Positions 1 through 7,184 of a DNA stretch of 40,010 bases are shown one piece after another; the stretch's first letter is position 1, and each line of letters begins with the position of its first letter. Below the pieces are notes generated by a model, which saw nothing but the letters and a program-made list of their open reading frames with translations, was not told the DNA's origin and searched no databases. The translations under genes were made by a program, and so were the position numbers. Origin of the DNA: Candidatus Sulfopaludibacter sp. SbA3 (GTDB lineage: Bacteria; Acidobacteriota; Terriglobia; Bryobacterales; Bryobacteraceae); contig CAMDED010000064.1 in assembly GCA_945893365.1 (NCBI GenBank), positions 1 to 40,010 on the forward strand, written 5' to 3'.

Positions 1-346
1 GTAGCACGTCGCCGTTCGCACTCCGCAGGCAACTCTCGCCTTCTTGCCGACTCCCCTGGCTCCCTGTTACGAACTCCGGTTCTGCATTCACTCCCCTACT
101 TCACCACCAAATTCACTCCCGGAACAGGTGGTTTCCTCTGACGCTTACTTCTAACTAACCGATTCCGGAGGCATCCGTAACGGGAGGCTTCAGCGAAATG
201 AGAACATCGATTCCCGCCGTTGCTTAGGCGTATCCACCGGGCAAGGCTCCAAAGCTCGCAGGCTAACATCGGGAAAAACGAGTTGCCGGTTATCTTCGGG
301 AAAATCGACCGGCCAGCCAACCGGGAATACCTCATTCCCGCATCGT
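1..346. other. non-coding or unassigned left edge
   Basis: No convincing gene is seen here. Short open frames exist on both strands, but none has a ribosome binding site, a recognisable domain or consistent GC-rich third positions. The region lies 3' of the bicupin gene on the minus strand, so it may be its downstream spacer. Its only clear structure is the stem-loop at 322-340. A decayed gene cannot be excluded. Confidence 0.4.
322..340 (-). repeat. stem-loop just after the bicupin stop codon
   Basis: A perfect 7-base inverted repeat (CGGGAAT / ATTCCCG) with a 5-base loop lies 7 bases beyond the minus-strand stop codon at 347. Its position fits a transcript 3'-end hairpin. No T-run follows it on the minus strand, so it is not a classical intrinsic terminator. 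Confidence 0.45.
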
Positions 347-1189
347 TCACTCCGCTGTTCCGAGCCATTTGGCTTCGCCCGAGCAGTAACTCGCGTCAAC
401 GATCGTGCGCTCGGGCTCGCTCCCAGAGTAAACCCAGATCATCGCCATATCTTTTTCGGAGCGATTCAAAAACCGGTGAACACGGCCGACCGGAACGAAG
501 GCCGTGTCAAGACCGCTAAGTCCGTAAACGTTCCCTTCGACTAAACAAAGCGCCTCACCGGAAACGATCGTAATAGACTCGTCGAACTTGTGGAAGTGGC
601 AGGGCAAAGAGGCCCCCGGACGGAACACGCCGTAGCCGCCGCAGATGCCTGCCGCCCCGAAGCGCCCCGCAAATAGATCCCGAAAAAAGGCGCCTTCCGA
701 AAGCTCATACACTTCGGCGGCGGCGAACCGGCGAATGCTTTCCGGGTCGGTATGCCGCGGCTGCCCGTGGCCGCAATCGACGGCGCGAAAGTCGTCGTTT
801 ACGAACTCTCTACCTGGAGTTGCGGCCCCGAAGGCGTAAAGAGCAACCATGGCAGCGCCGGCGGCAGGAGCAACCCGGTGCGCAACACCGCCGGGAACGT
901 GGAGGCAGTCATAAGGCGCGAGCCGGTAGGCTCTGCCTTCCACCGCCACCACGGCTTCGCCGATAAGGATGGCGATCGCTTCGCTGCAACGGTGCGTGTG
1001 GTAGGGCAGCTCCGAATTCGGCTGGAACGTAGCGGTTCCAGTACTGAACGCGGTCGCGCCGCACTCACCGGAAACAAATTCGCGCAGTTCGATACCGCGG
1101 AGCGGAATGGGAAGAGGCGCGCATCGGCCGGAAACAATTCGTTCTTTCAATTGCACCGCCGTAGCGGTTTTATTGTCTTTTGTCGTCAT
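347..1189 (-). CDS. bicupin protein (two cupin_2-type barrels)
   Basis: This 280-residue protein carries two cupin barrels. The first (about residues 50-115) has the metal-site pattern H64, H66, E70 and H104. The second (about 185-250) has H198, H200, E204 and H238. Both sites look intact, so each half could bind a divalent metal. There is no signal peptide, so it is probably cytoplasmic. Bicupins include oxalate decarboxylases, dioxygenases, isomerases and glyoxylate-forming enzymes such as AllE, and the substrate cannot be read here. The ATG at 1189 is preceded by GGAG six bases upstream. It stands alone on its strand, and the next gene to the right runs the other way. I am confident of the fold, not of the reaction. 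Confidence 0.85.
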   Translation of the reverse strand: MTTKDNKTATAVQLKERIVSGRCAPLPIPLRGIELREFVSGECGATAFSTGTATFQPNSELPYHTHRCSEAIAILIGEAVVAVEGRAYRLAPYDCLHVPGGVAHRVAPAAGAAMVALYAFGAATPGREFVNDDFRAVDCGHGQPRHTDPESIRRFAAAEVYELSEGAFFRDLFAGRFGAAGICGGYGVFRPGASLPCHFHKFDESITIVSGEALCLVEGNVYGLSGLDTAFVPVGRVHRFLNRSEKDMAMIWVYSGSEPERTIVDASYCSGEAKWLGTAE

Positions 1190-1555
1190 GGGATTCTCCA
1201 GGCCGCACTATCACCGCGGGCGAAGCGCGGATCAAGATGCCGCCGTAATCGAACGGGTGTCCGGCGCCAACGGCCGCCAGCCAATCCATTCAGGTTCGGT
1301 CCGCCATACGGGAAGCCGTGAGGCTTCGCGCCGTACGGGATTTCGAGATCGGCAAGCTTCTCGCGGTTCTATTTAACGATGTAGGCGAGACGAAGCTTTG
1401 AGGCATCCCTCCCTTCCAGCGAAATCGCTCTCCAACCTGTGTAGTGGAGGGCAATTCGGCGACGGTCCGGCGCGCAGAGCCGGGTGATCCTATCGGTTCC
1501 GCCTCTCTTTGGCAGCTCGGGTCGCAACAGAGCTAGCGCCGCTACGGGAAGCAGA

Positions 1556-1567
1556 TATCAGACCAAT
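1556..1567 (-). promoter_or_regulatory. candidate FadR/GntR-type operator, upstream copy
   Basis: Read on the minus strand this 12-mer is ATTGGTCTGATA. It matches the copy at 1629-1640 in 11 of 12 positions, in opposite orientation. The core TTGGTCTGA resembles operators of the FadR subfamily of GntR regulators (TGGTCnGACCA). The site is about 80 bases upstream of the -35 box of receptor 1. No GntR gene lies in the window, so the regulator would act in trans. Confidence 0.45.
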
Positions 1568-1628
1568 AGAGTGAATATAGCGATCTTAGGCCGAGATATC
1601 AATACCAAATTGCGGTCTCTTTCCGAAA

Positions 1629-1640
1629 ATTGGTCTGACA
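1629..1640 (+). promoter_or_regulatory. candidate FadR/GntR-type operator, promoter-proximal copy
   Basis: ATTGGTCTGACA ends 6 bases before the -35 box at 1647. It agrees with the FadR-subfamily consensus TGGTCnGACCA except for one base in the right half. Together with the inverted copy at 1556-1567 (centres about 73 bases apart) it could support looping or cooperative binding that controls receptor 1. Confidence 0.5.
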
Positions 1641-1646
1641 ATCGTA

Positions 1647-1675
1647 TTGACATATCGCCCGTTCTCCGATATCAT
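1647..1675 (+). promoter_or_regulatory. sigma70-type promoter of TonB-dependent receptor 1
   Basis: A perfect -35 (TTGACA, 1647-1652) is separated by exactly 17 bases from a good -10 (TATCAT, 1670-1675). The predicted start of transcription near 1682 leaves a leader of about 33 bases before the proposed TTG start at 1715, enough to hold the strong ribosome binding site at 1703-1710. Confidence 0.75.
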
Positions 1676-1702
1676 CGTCACCGGCCATGGTCAGAGCTCT
1701 TG

Positions 1703-1717
1703 AAAGGAGGCTCCTTG
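1703..1717 (+). promoter_or_regulatory. ribosome binding site and TTG start of receptor 1
   Basis: AAAGGAGG (1703-1710) lies 4 bases before TTG (1715-1717). This decides the start. The frame is open further upstream to 1484, but that stretch lies before the promoter and would place about 77 unlikely residues ahead of the signal peptide. Confidence 0.6.
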
Positions 1718-4700
1718 AAGTTCCCAGCTAGTCTATTTTGCGCCCGTCTCACCGCGCCGAGCCGCGCAGCCGGTCTCGTGTTGACGATCTCATTGGTCAT
1801 GCTTCCGGCGGCTCTTTTTAGTCAGACTACCGGAACGATCCTGGGGCAGGTTTCCGACCCGGCCGGCGCGGCCGTCGCCGGGGCTACCGTCAAGGCCGAG
1901 AATCTCGGCACAGGCCTCGGAAGGACGGCCTCAACCAATACCGACGGCGTCTATCTGATCCCGGCGCTCCCGGCCGGAGCGTACAGGATCGTCATTGAGA
2001 CCCCGGGCTTCAAGGTCTTTACCCAAACCGGTATCTCGCTCCAGGTTGGACAAAACGCTCGCGTCGATGTTGCCTTGGCCCTGGGAACCGTGAGCGAATC
2101 GGTGGAGGTCGCCGCGTCGGCGCTGAGCGTCGATACGCAGTCCACGACCATTGGCTCAACAGTCGACAACAGGCGACTCGTCAGCATTCCACTCAACGGC
2201 AGAAATGTTCTGGCCTTGGCGCAATTGCTCCCTGGCGTCGGAACCGGCAATCTTCCCACGGCGTATACCTTCAGCCGTTCAGGGCCCACGATCAGCGTCT
2301 CCGGCAGCCGGGTCAACCAAAACAACATCATGCTTGACGGCACAACCTTGATCGGCGCCATGGGAAACGTCGGTCAGAACCTCCCCTCGCCCGACACGCT
2401 GCAGGAGTTCCGGGTCCTCACCAATACGTTCAGCGCGGAATACGGCCGCGCCGCGGGCGGGGTGTTCCTCGCGATCACGAAATCCGGAACAAACGAGGTA
2501 CACGGCAGCCTCTGGGAGTTCCTGCGAAACGACGCCCTCAACGCGCGCAATTTTTTCGCGGCCGGCAAGCCGTTCCTGCGCCAAAATCAGTTCGGTGGGA
2601 GCGCGGGCGGGCCAGTAGTCCTGCCGGGCTACAACGGCAAGAACCGAACGTTTATCTTCGGCTCCTACCAGGGGCTGCGCATCCGGCAACAGAATCTCAT
2701 CACCACGTTCCCGCCCAGCGCGCGCGAGCTGGCCGGCGACTTCTCAAACCTGACACAGCCGATCGTCGATCCGCTCAACGGCCAACCGTTTCCCGGGAAC
2801 ATGATTTCTCCAACCCGCTTCGACCCGCTGTCGGTGAACATCGCCAGGCTCTACGTTCCGCCGGTCAACCAGCCCAACGGCAGCAGCGTGACCCTCCGCT
2901 CCATCCCAACCTCGGGCGATCAGTTCAGCGTTAAAGGGGACCATAAGCTCAGCGACGCCGACAGCCTTTCGGTTAGATACTACCGGAACAGGGAGGAACA
3001 GGGTAACCAGAGCGGCGGCGACGCCGAAGCGCTGGCGGGTCCCAGGGCGAATACGGTCACAAGCTGGGCGGCTGCCGAAACCCACATCTTCAGTCCCGGA
3101 TTGCTGAATGAATTCCGCGTTTCCTACACGCGGATCTACAGCTTGTTTACGACATCGCCGCTCAATAGGACGCCGCGAGAACTGGGAGCGAATTTCAACC
3201 AGGACGGCCCCTTCCCCCTTGTGCCTAATGTCACGGTGTCGGGCCGATGGGCCATCAGTCCGAATTTTCCGCTGCCGGAGCCCGACGACCTCTTCCAGTA
3301 CGACGAGAAGCTCGCCTGGATTCGTGGGCGGCATTCCTTCAAATTCGGCGCGCAACTCATGCGGATCCGCCACCTTAGCCGCGGGCAGTTCAATAGTTCC
3401 GGCGGCTTCACGTTCGACAGCTCTTTTACGCGGAACGCCATGGCGGACTATCTGATCGGGCGTCCCAGCAATTTGTTCATGCAGAGCCCGCTCGAAGACG
3501 CCTCGCGGAGCGGCAACTATCACTTTTTCGCGCAGGACGATTTCAAGGTGAATCGCCGGCTGACTCTCAATCTCGGCGTGCGTTACGAGCTCAATACGCC
3601 CTACGTTCAGGTCCATGACTGGACGTCCTCCATCCGGCCCTATGTGGGATGTGCCGCCGATTGCGCGCGTTCGACCATATTCCCCACAGCTCCCGCGGGG
3701 CTGGTGTTTCCAGGAGACGCCGGAGTGCCGCGGGGCTTGGTCCCGACCGACAAGAACAACTTCGCACCGCGGCTCGGCTTCGCGTGGGACCCGTTCGGCG
3801 GGGGCCGCACGGCTATTCGCGGCGCCTACGCGATCTTCTACGACTACACGGGAGCTATTGTTTCGGCGACGGTGAACCAGACTCTGCCCTACGTGCTTCC
3901 GATCAGCCTCGATCCCCCGCCAAGCTTTAGCAACCCTTGGCAGGGCAGACAGGATCCGTATCCCCACCGGCTTAATCCGGCCAACCCATTGTTCATTTAT
4001 CCCGTTCAGGCGTATTCGGTAAGCAAAGACTTTCGCGATGGGTACATTCAGCAATTCAATCTGAATGTTCAGCACCAGTTCGGCTCCAATTGGGTTGTCC
4101 AGGTTGGTTATTACGGGCGGCTCGGACGCAAACTCTCGGCGAATCATGAAGGCAACCCGGCGATCTTCGGTCCCGGCGCGACTGCCGCGAACATACAATC
4201 GAGGCGGCCTTTCCTGCCTCAGAACTACGCCAGCATCGGGTTGATTACGGCGGACACGAACTCCTCGTATAACGGCCTTCAGGTGAGCATGGAAAAGAAG
4301 TTCTCTCACGGTTACACCCTGCAGGCGGCGTACACGCATTCCCGGTCGATCGACGAACGGTCTCGCTTTTCCGTGGACGGCGCGAGCGGAGCCAACCCAT
4401 TCAATTACCGGAAAGGCGACCGTGGACTGTCGGACTTCGATCAGCGGCACATCCTGGCGCTCAACGGAGTATGGGAGATCCCATTTCTGGGTCGAAAGGG
4501 CCTGCTGACCACCGCTTTTGGCGGCTGGCAGTTGGCCGGTACGGTGCGGGTTGGCAGCGGGTTTCCCTTCAACCCCATTAACGGATCCGACGTGGCTCTA
4601 GCGGGCAGTGGGCGCGGTTCAACGGCGCAGGTCCCCGACGTTGTCGGGGACCCCCGGCTGGACACCGGACGGGTGCGGAACGACTTGGTTGCCGCCTATT

Positions 4701-4987
4701 TCAACAAAGCAGCCTACGCCCGCCCTGCCACGGGCAGTTTCGGCAACAGCGGACGCAACAACGTCATTGGTCCGGGTTTTTCGCAGACGGACCTTGCCGT
4801 TCTGAAGCGGTTTCAGATTCCGAGAGAGCGGCTCGGGAGGTTCGAGTTTCGATCTGAGATTTTCAATTTACTTAATCAAGTGAATTTCAACAATCCAAAC
4901 AACAATCTCATTTCACCGGCTTTTGGCCGGCTGCTCACCGCTCGCGATGCCCGCATCGTACAGTTTGGGTTGCGCTATGACTTCTAG
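1715..4987 (+). CDS. TonB-dependent receptor 1, Oar-like with carboxypeptidase-regulatory-like domain
   Basis: This outer-membrane receptor has about 1090 residues. Such proteins import or bind ligands using TonB energy; the ligand is unknown. From the TTG start there is a signal peptide (hydrophobic core LVLTISLVMLPAALF, cut before TTGTILG). A CarboxypepD_reg-like beta domain follows (TILGQVSDPAGAAVAG through the GFKVF repeat end), then a plug containing IPLNGRN and a FGGSAGGPV segment. The rest is a long beta barrel ending in GLRYDF, the terminal Phe expected for BAM-dependent insertion. It is monocistronic as far as can be seen, with its own promoter and operators. This architecture is greatly expanded in Acidobacteriota. 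No terminator was found after the stop codon. Confidence 0.9.
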   Translation: MKFPASLFCARLTAPSRAAGLVLTISLVMLPAALFSQTTGTILGQVSDPAGAAVAGATVKAENLGTGLGRTASTNTDGVYLIPALPAGAYRIVIETPGFKVFTQTGISLQVGQNARVDVALALGTVSESVEVAASALSVDTQSTTIGSTVDNRRLVSIPLNGRNVLALAQLLPGVGTGNLPTAYTFSRSGPTISVSGSRVNQNNIMLDGTTLIGAMGNVGQNLPSPDTLQEFRVLTNTFSAEYGRAAGGVFLAITKSGTNEVHGSLWEFLRNDALNARNFFAAGKPFLRQNQFGGSAGGPVVLPGYNGKNRTFIFGSYQGLRIRQQNLITTFPPSARELAGDFSNLTQPIVDPLNGQPFPGNMISPTRFDPLSVNIARLYVPPVNQPNGSSVTLRSIPTSGDQFSVKGDHKLSDADSLSVRYYRNREEQGNQSGGDAEALAGPRANTVTSWAAAETHIFSPGLLNEFRVSYTRIYSLFTTSPLNRTPRELGANFNQDGPFPLVPNVTVSGRWAISPNFPLPEPDDLFQYDEKLAWIRGRHSFKFGAQLMRIRHLSRGQFNSSGGFTFDSSFTRNAMADYLIGRPSNLFMQSPLEDASRSGNYHFFAQDDFKVNRRLTLNLGVRYELNTPYVQVHDWTSSIRPYVGCAADCARSTIFPTAPAGLVFPGDAGVPRGLVPTDKNNFAPRLGFAWDPFGGGRTAIRGAYAIFYDYTGAIVSATVNQTLPYVLPISLDPPPSFSNPWQGRQDPYPHRLNPANPLFIYPVQAYSVSKDFRDGYIQQFNLNVQHQFGSNWVVQVGYYGRLGRKLSANHEGNPAIFGPGATAANIQSRRPFLPQNYASIGLITADTNSSYNGLQVSMEKKFSHGYTLQAAYTHSRSIDERSRFSVDGASGANPFNYRKGDRGLSDFDQRHILALNGVWEIPFLGRKGLLTTAFGGWQLAGTVRVGSGFPFNPINGSDVALAGSGRGSTAQVPDVVGDPRLDTGRVRNDLVAAYFNKAAYARPATGSFGNSGRNNVIGPGFSQTDLAVLKRFQIPRERLGRFEFRSEIFNLLNQVNFNNPNNNLISPAFGRLLTARDARIVQFGLRYDF

Positions 4988-5071
4988 CACCTACCTGCAT
5001 AAATAAGCGAGTCTGCAACATGAGCCGACCGGCTGTGGCGAACAGCGGCTCGTCGAACGCGCTCTTGCTTC

Positions 5072-5314
5072 TCAGTCAAGGAAAGACCAACCTGGAGGTA
5101 GCCGGGCAGGTGAAGACGAGACCACTGGGAGAGGTAAGCGACGCTCAGGTCCGGCGCATCTTGCGCAAGTACGGCTCCGGTAAACCGAGTATTGGTAATG
5201 AAAGGCGCTCCGCTCTTGCTCGTCCGGATCGAGAGCGAAACAGCGACAGGTGGGGCCGTTCGGATGCGCGCTCAGCAGGCACGTGAGAAGCGGCATCAAG
5301 AGTAGAATTTTCAT
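5072..5314 (-). CDS. possible small exported protein downstream of the HTTM-DCC1 gene
   Basis: This frame of 80 residues begins with a convincing signal-peptide-like start (MKILLLMPLLTCLLSA, then HPNGPTCRCF). It lies 22 bases after the stop of the HTTM-DCC1 gene on the same strand. A purine-rich AAGGAAAGG sits directly before the ATG at 5314. The first half has GC-rich third positions as in a real gene. The last third is Pro/Arg-rich and less coding-like, so the gene may be frameshifted or decayed at its 3' end. A plus-strand frame (5020-5286) with a helix-turn-helix-looking stretch (SDAQVRRILRKYG) competes for part of the same DNA. The family is not recognised. Confidence 0.35.
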   Translation of the reverse strand: MKILLLMPLLTCLLSAHPNGPTCRCFALDPDEQERSAFHYQYSVYRSRTCARCAGPERRLPLPVVSSSPARLPPGWSFLD

Positions 5315-5336
5315 CCTTTCCTTTTCGCCGAACAGC

Positions 5337-6575
5337 TCAAGCCGGAGCTTTGCTTCCCGGCTCCACCTCGCACGTGCTATTCGCCGTGAGCTTGTGGCGA
5401 TTCCGCGCGACCACGTCATACACCGCTTCCCCAATCGGCCGGAACAACGGAAAGAAGAACGCGAGCAGGGCCGATACCACAATCCGCCGGTACAGTGGCG
5501 CTTCGCCGCGTGGGGCGGCAATGAGCGCCGCCATCGCCAGGTACGTAACCGGATTGTAGAGGAGCATCATTTGGAATGCGCGAAACCCCTTGTAGACGCG
5601 GCCTTCGACCACTAAATGCAGGCTCCGCGAAAAGGCCTCATCGCCGATCCCGAATCTTGCACCGATCCCGGCGCCTATCTCAGACCGATACGGATGCCAT
5701 GCGAGCATTCGCTCCAGATCGAACCGCTCCATCCAACGCCGCGACCGGTTGCAGAAGCCGCAATCGGCGTCATAGATCACGGCGAGAGGAGACCGCGGCC
5801 ACTCGGCGAATGCCAGCATCGACGCCTGCATCCCGTAAAAGAACATGGTGAAAGTTGTGCCCGTGAAAAGCAGCAAGCCCGATTGAAACAGAATGCCGAC
5901 CCAGATCGCCCACGGCCAAGCCCGGCGAACCAGGAACGCCGCCGATAGGCCCAATTCCACGCCGATCGTCATCCAACTCATGATCTTTCCAGCCAGGAGC
6001 GGCGGTAGCGTCCGAGACACCCACAGGTATACCGGCTGCTTCAGCCGCATGGACGACCAGTGCTCGAAGAACAACCCGCTCTGCCAATCGGGATCGAGCA
6101 ACTTGTTCAGCCCGGCCCCGAGGTATACGACAATCAACTGCGCGCGATGCATCCACGGTGTGCCGCCCGTCTCATAAAGACCGGTGAAAAACAGAATCAA
6201 ACCGCAGAACGTCTTGTTGTTTCCGTAATAAGCCTTCGAGGCGATGACGCCGAGCAGGATCGACCCGCCCAGCGCAAGGCAGGCAATGCGCACGGAACGA
6301 TTGAACAACAGGGCCAGTGCCGAGGTTACAAAAACCGTCTGGAGAGCGATCCGGAAGACGGCCGGCGGAACCATGACGTCGAGTCCGGGAATGAAGGGTA
6401 AGAAGGGATCGGGCAACAGCCGAACATGGTTCGTGAGAAGCAGGCAGAGCGCGATCACTTTCGCCATCACGAGCAGAGGCACGGGAAGCGCCGCCGAGCA
6501 GCGCAATGGATTCCACGGAGCGTTCGCCGATTTGAAAGCCGCCGCGGACTTCACCGGTTGGGAGTCCATCGCCAT
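5337..6575 (-). CDS. HTTM-type membrane protein fused to a DCC1/DUF393 thiol-oxidoreductase domain
   Basis: This 412-residue protein has two parts. Residues about 30-260 form a multi-helix membrane region resembling HTTM (vitamin-K-dependent gamma-carboxylase-like) domains, including the YLGAGLNKLLDPDWQSG segment. Residues about 263-350 form a DCC1-like (DUF393) domain with the signature D-A-D-C-G-F-C; Cys272 and Cys275 give a CxxC thioredoxin-type pair. A further hydrophobic segment lies near residues 365-385. Membrane-anchored thiol-disulfide chemistry is the likely role; substrate and partner are unknown. It overlaps the upstream small membrane gene by 25 bases, so the two are translationally coupled. 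Confidence 0.8.
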   Translation of the reverse strand: MAMDSQPVKSAAAFKSANAPWNPLRCSAALPVPLLVMAKVIALCLLLTNHVRLLPDPFLPFIPGLDVMVPPAVFRIALQTVFVTSALALLFNRSVRIACLALGGSILLGVIASKAYYGNNKTFCGLILFFTGLYETGGTPWMHRAQLIVVYLGAGLNKLLDPDWQSGLFFEHWSSMRLKQPVYLWVSRTLPPLLAGKIMSWMTIGVELGLSAAFLVRRAWPWAIWVGILFQSGLLLFTGTTFTMFFYGMQASMLAFAEWPRSPLAVIYDADCGFCNRSRRWMERFDLERMLAWHPYRSEIGAGIGARFGIGDEAFSRSLHLVVEGRVYKGFRAFQMMLLYNPVTYLAMAALIAAPRGEAPLYRRIVVSALLAFFFPLFRPIGEAVYDVVARNRHKLTANSTCEVEPGSKAPA

Positions 6576-6901
6576 TCCCGTTCTTCCTTGCCGTTCACGC
6601 GGTACTTCATCGAGACTTCGGCCCGCTCCGCGACGGCGCGCCGCTCTTCAACGCCCTGGAGAATATCGATGACATGCTGAGGCGACCGGTTATCGAAGCC
6701 GTGCGCGGCACGACGGTATCGCGCCCGGATCTCCGCGGCGCTCAAGGCCTGCCCATGAATCGACGCGGAAATCCAGTATTCAGTCTGCGTGTCGTACGGC
6801 GCCCAGCAAAAATAGCGCGACGGCACGAAGCGCGCATATCCGATCATCACCACCTGGAACAGCAGGATGGCGCCGCCGATTGCCGCCCGCGCGTGCCTCA
6901 T
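6551..6901 (-). CDS. small single-pass membrane protein, partner of the HTTM-DCC1 gene
   Basis: This protein has about 116 residues from the ATG at 6901; an in-frame ATG at 6928 is also possible. One N-terminal membrane helix (AAIGGAILLFQVVMIGYARF) is followed by a soluble part with the conserved-looking FCWAPYDTQTEYWI, an Arg-rich helix, and a C-terminal YRVNGKEEREWRW. It overlaps the start of the HTTM-DCC1 gene by 25 bases, which indicates a shared transcript and coupled translation. No named family is recognised. From context it is an accessory or assembly partner of the HTTM protein. Confidence 0.7.
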   Translation of the reverse strand: MRHARAAIGGAILLFQVVMIGYARFVPSRYFCWAPYDTQTEYWISASIHGQALSAAEIRARYRRAAHGFDNRSPQHVIDILQGVEERRAVAERAEVSMKYRVNGKEEREWRWTPNR

Positions 6902-6908
6902 TCGTAGA

Positions 6909-7148
6909 TTATGGCGCACTACGAGCATCTAAAGAAAACAACTCGCGAGCGCGAAGGCGTTCCTGCCGCCAATAGTCGTCGCGGCCGGGATGAGCGAACT
7001 GCACCTCCAGGTGGATGGCGGCCCGCCGCGGGATCGTACTGTCGAAACACCGCGCCATTCGCAGATCCCGACCACTTCTTCTCTTCCATGGAAATCCGGT
7101 AGTCCTGCCGAATCCAGGGCCAGGAGCGCCTAATCCCGAGCAGCGCCA
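6909..7148 (-). pseudogene. possible frameshifted short gene at the head of the HTTM operon
   Basis: Coding-like signal switches frame within this stretch on the minus strand. From the ATG at 7148 one frame gives MALLGIRRSWPWIRQDYRIS with GC-rich third positions. After about 30 codons the better frame becomes the +1 frame, giving MARCFDSTIPRRAAIHLEVQ and onward to a TAA at 6909. That stop lies 8 bases before the next gene's ATG at 6901. Either a 49-residue gene (7058 to 6909) is intact, or a gene of about 79 codons has suffered a single frameshift near 7075-7090. The product is not recognised and there is no clear ribosome binding site. Confidence 0.25.
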
Positions 7149-7167
7149 TTACAACCCGATACCACGG

Positions 7168-7173
7168 TATAAT
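7168..7173 (+). promoter_or_regulatory. -10 element TATAAT, likely leaderless start of the DUF1549 gene
   Basis: A consensus TATAAT lies 11 bases before the ATG at 7185, and no Shine-Dalgarno is present. A transcript starting about 7 bases after the hexamer would begin almost at the start codon. No good -35 box is visible. Confidence 0.45.
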
Positions 7174-7184
7174 TTCATCAATAT

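Noticed and set aside
1190-1483. Relic of a protein gene between the bicupin and receptor 1 (minus-strand phrase EIPYGAKPHGFPYGGPN)
   Set aside because: The phrase looks protein-like, but the frame has a stop codon just upstream, no start codon and no recognisable family.
2744-4450. 568-codon open frame on the minus strand inside receptor 1
   Set aside because: It is antisense to a well-supported receptor gene, is Arg/Val/Ala-rich as expected of a GC-rich shadow, and has no start signals or domain.
5020-5286. Plus-strand frame with a helix-turn-helix-like stretch, possibly a transposase remnant
   Set aside because: No other transposase motif, no inverted ends and no target duplication are seen, and the minus-strand small exported protein competes for the same DNA with better start signals.
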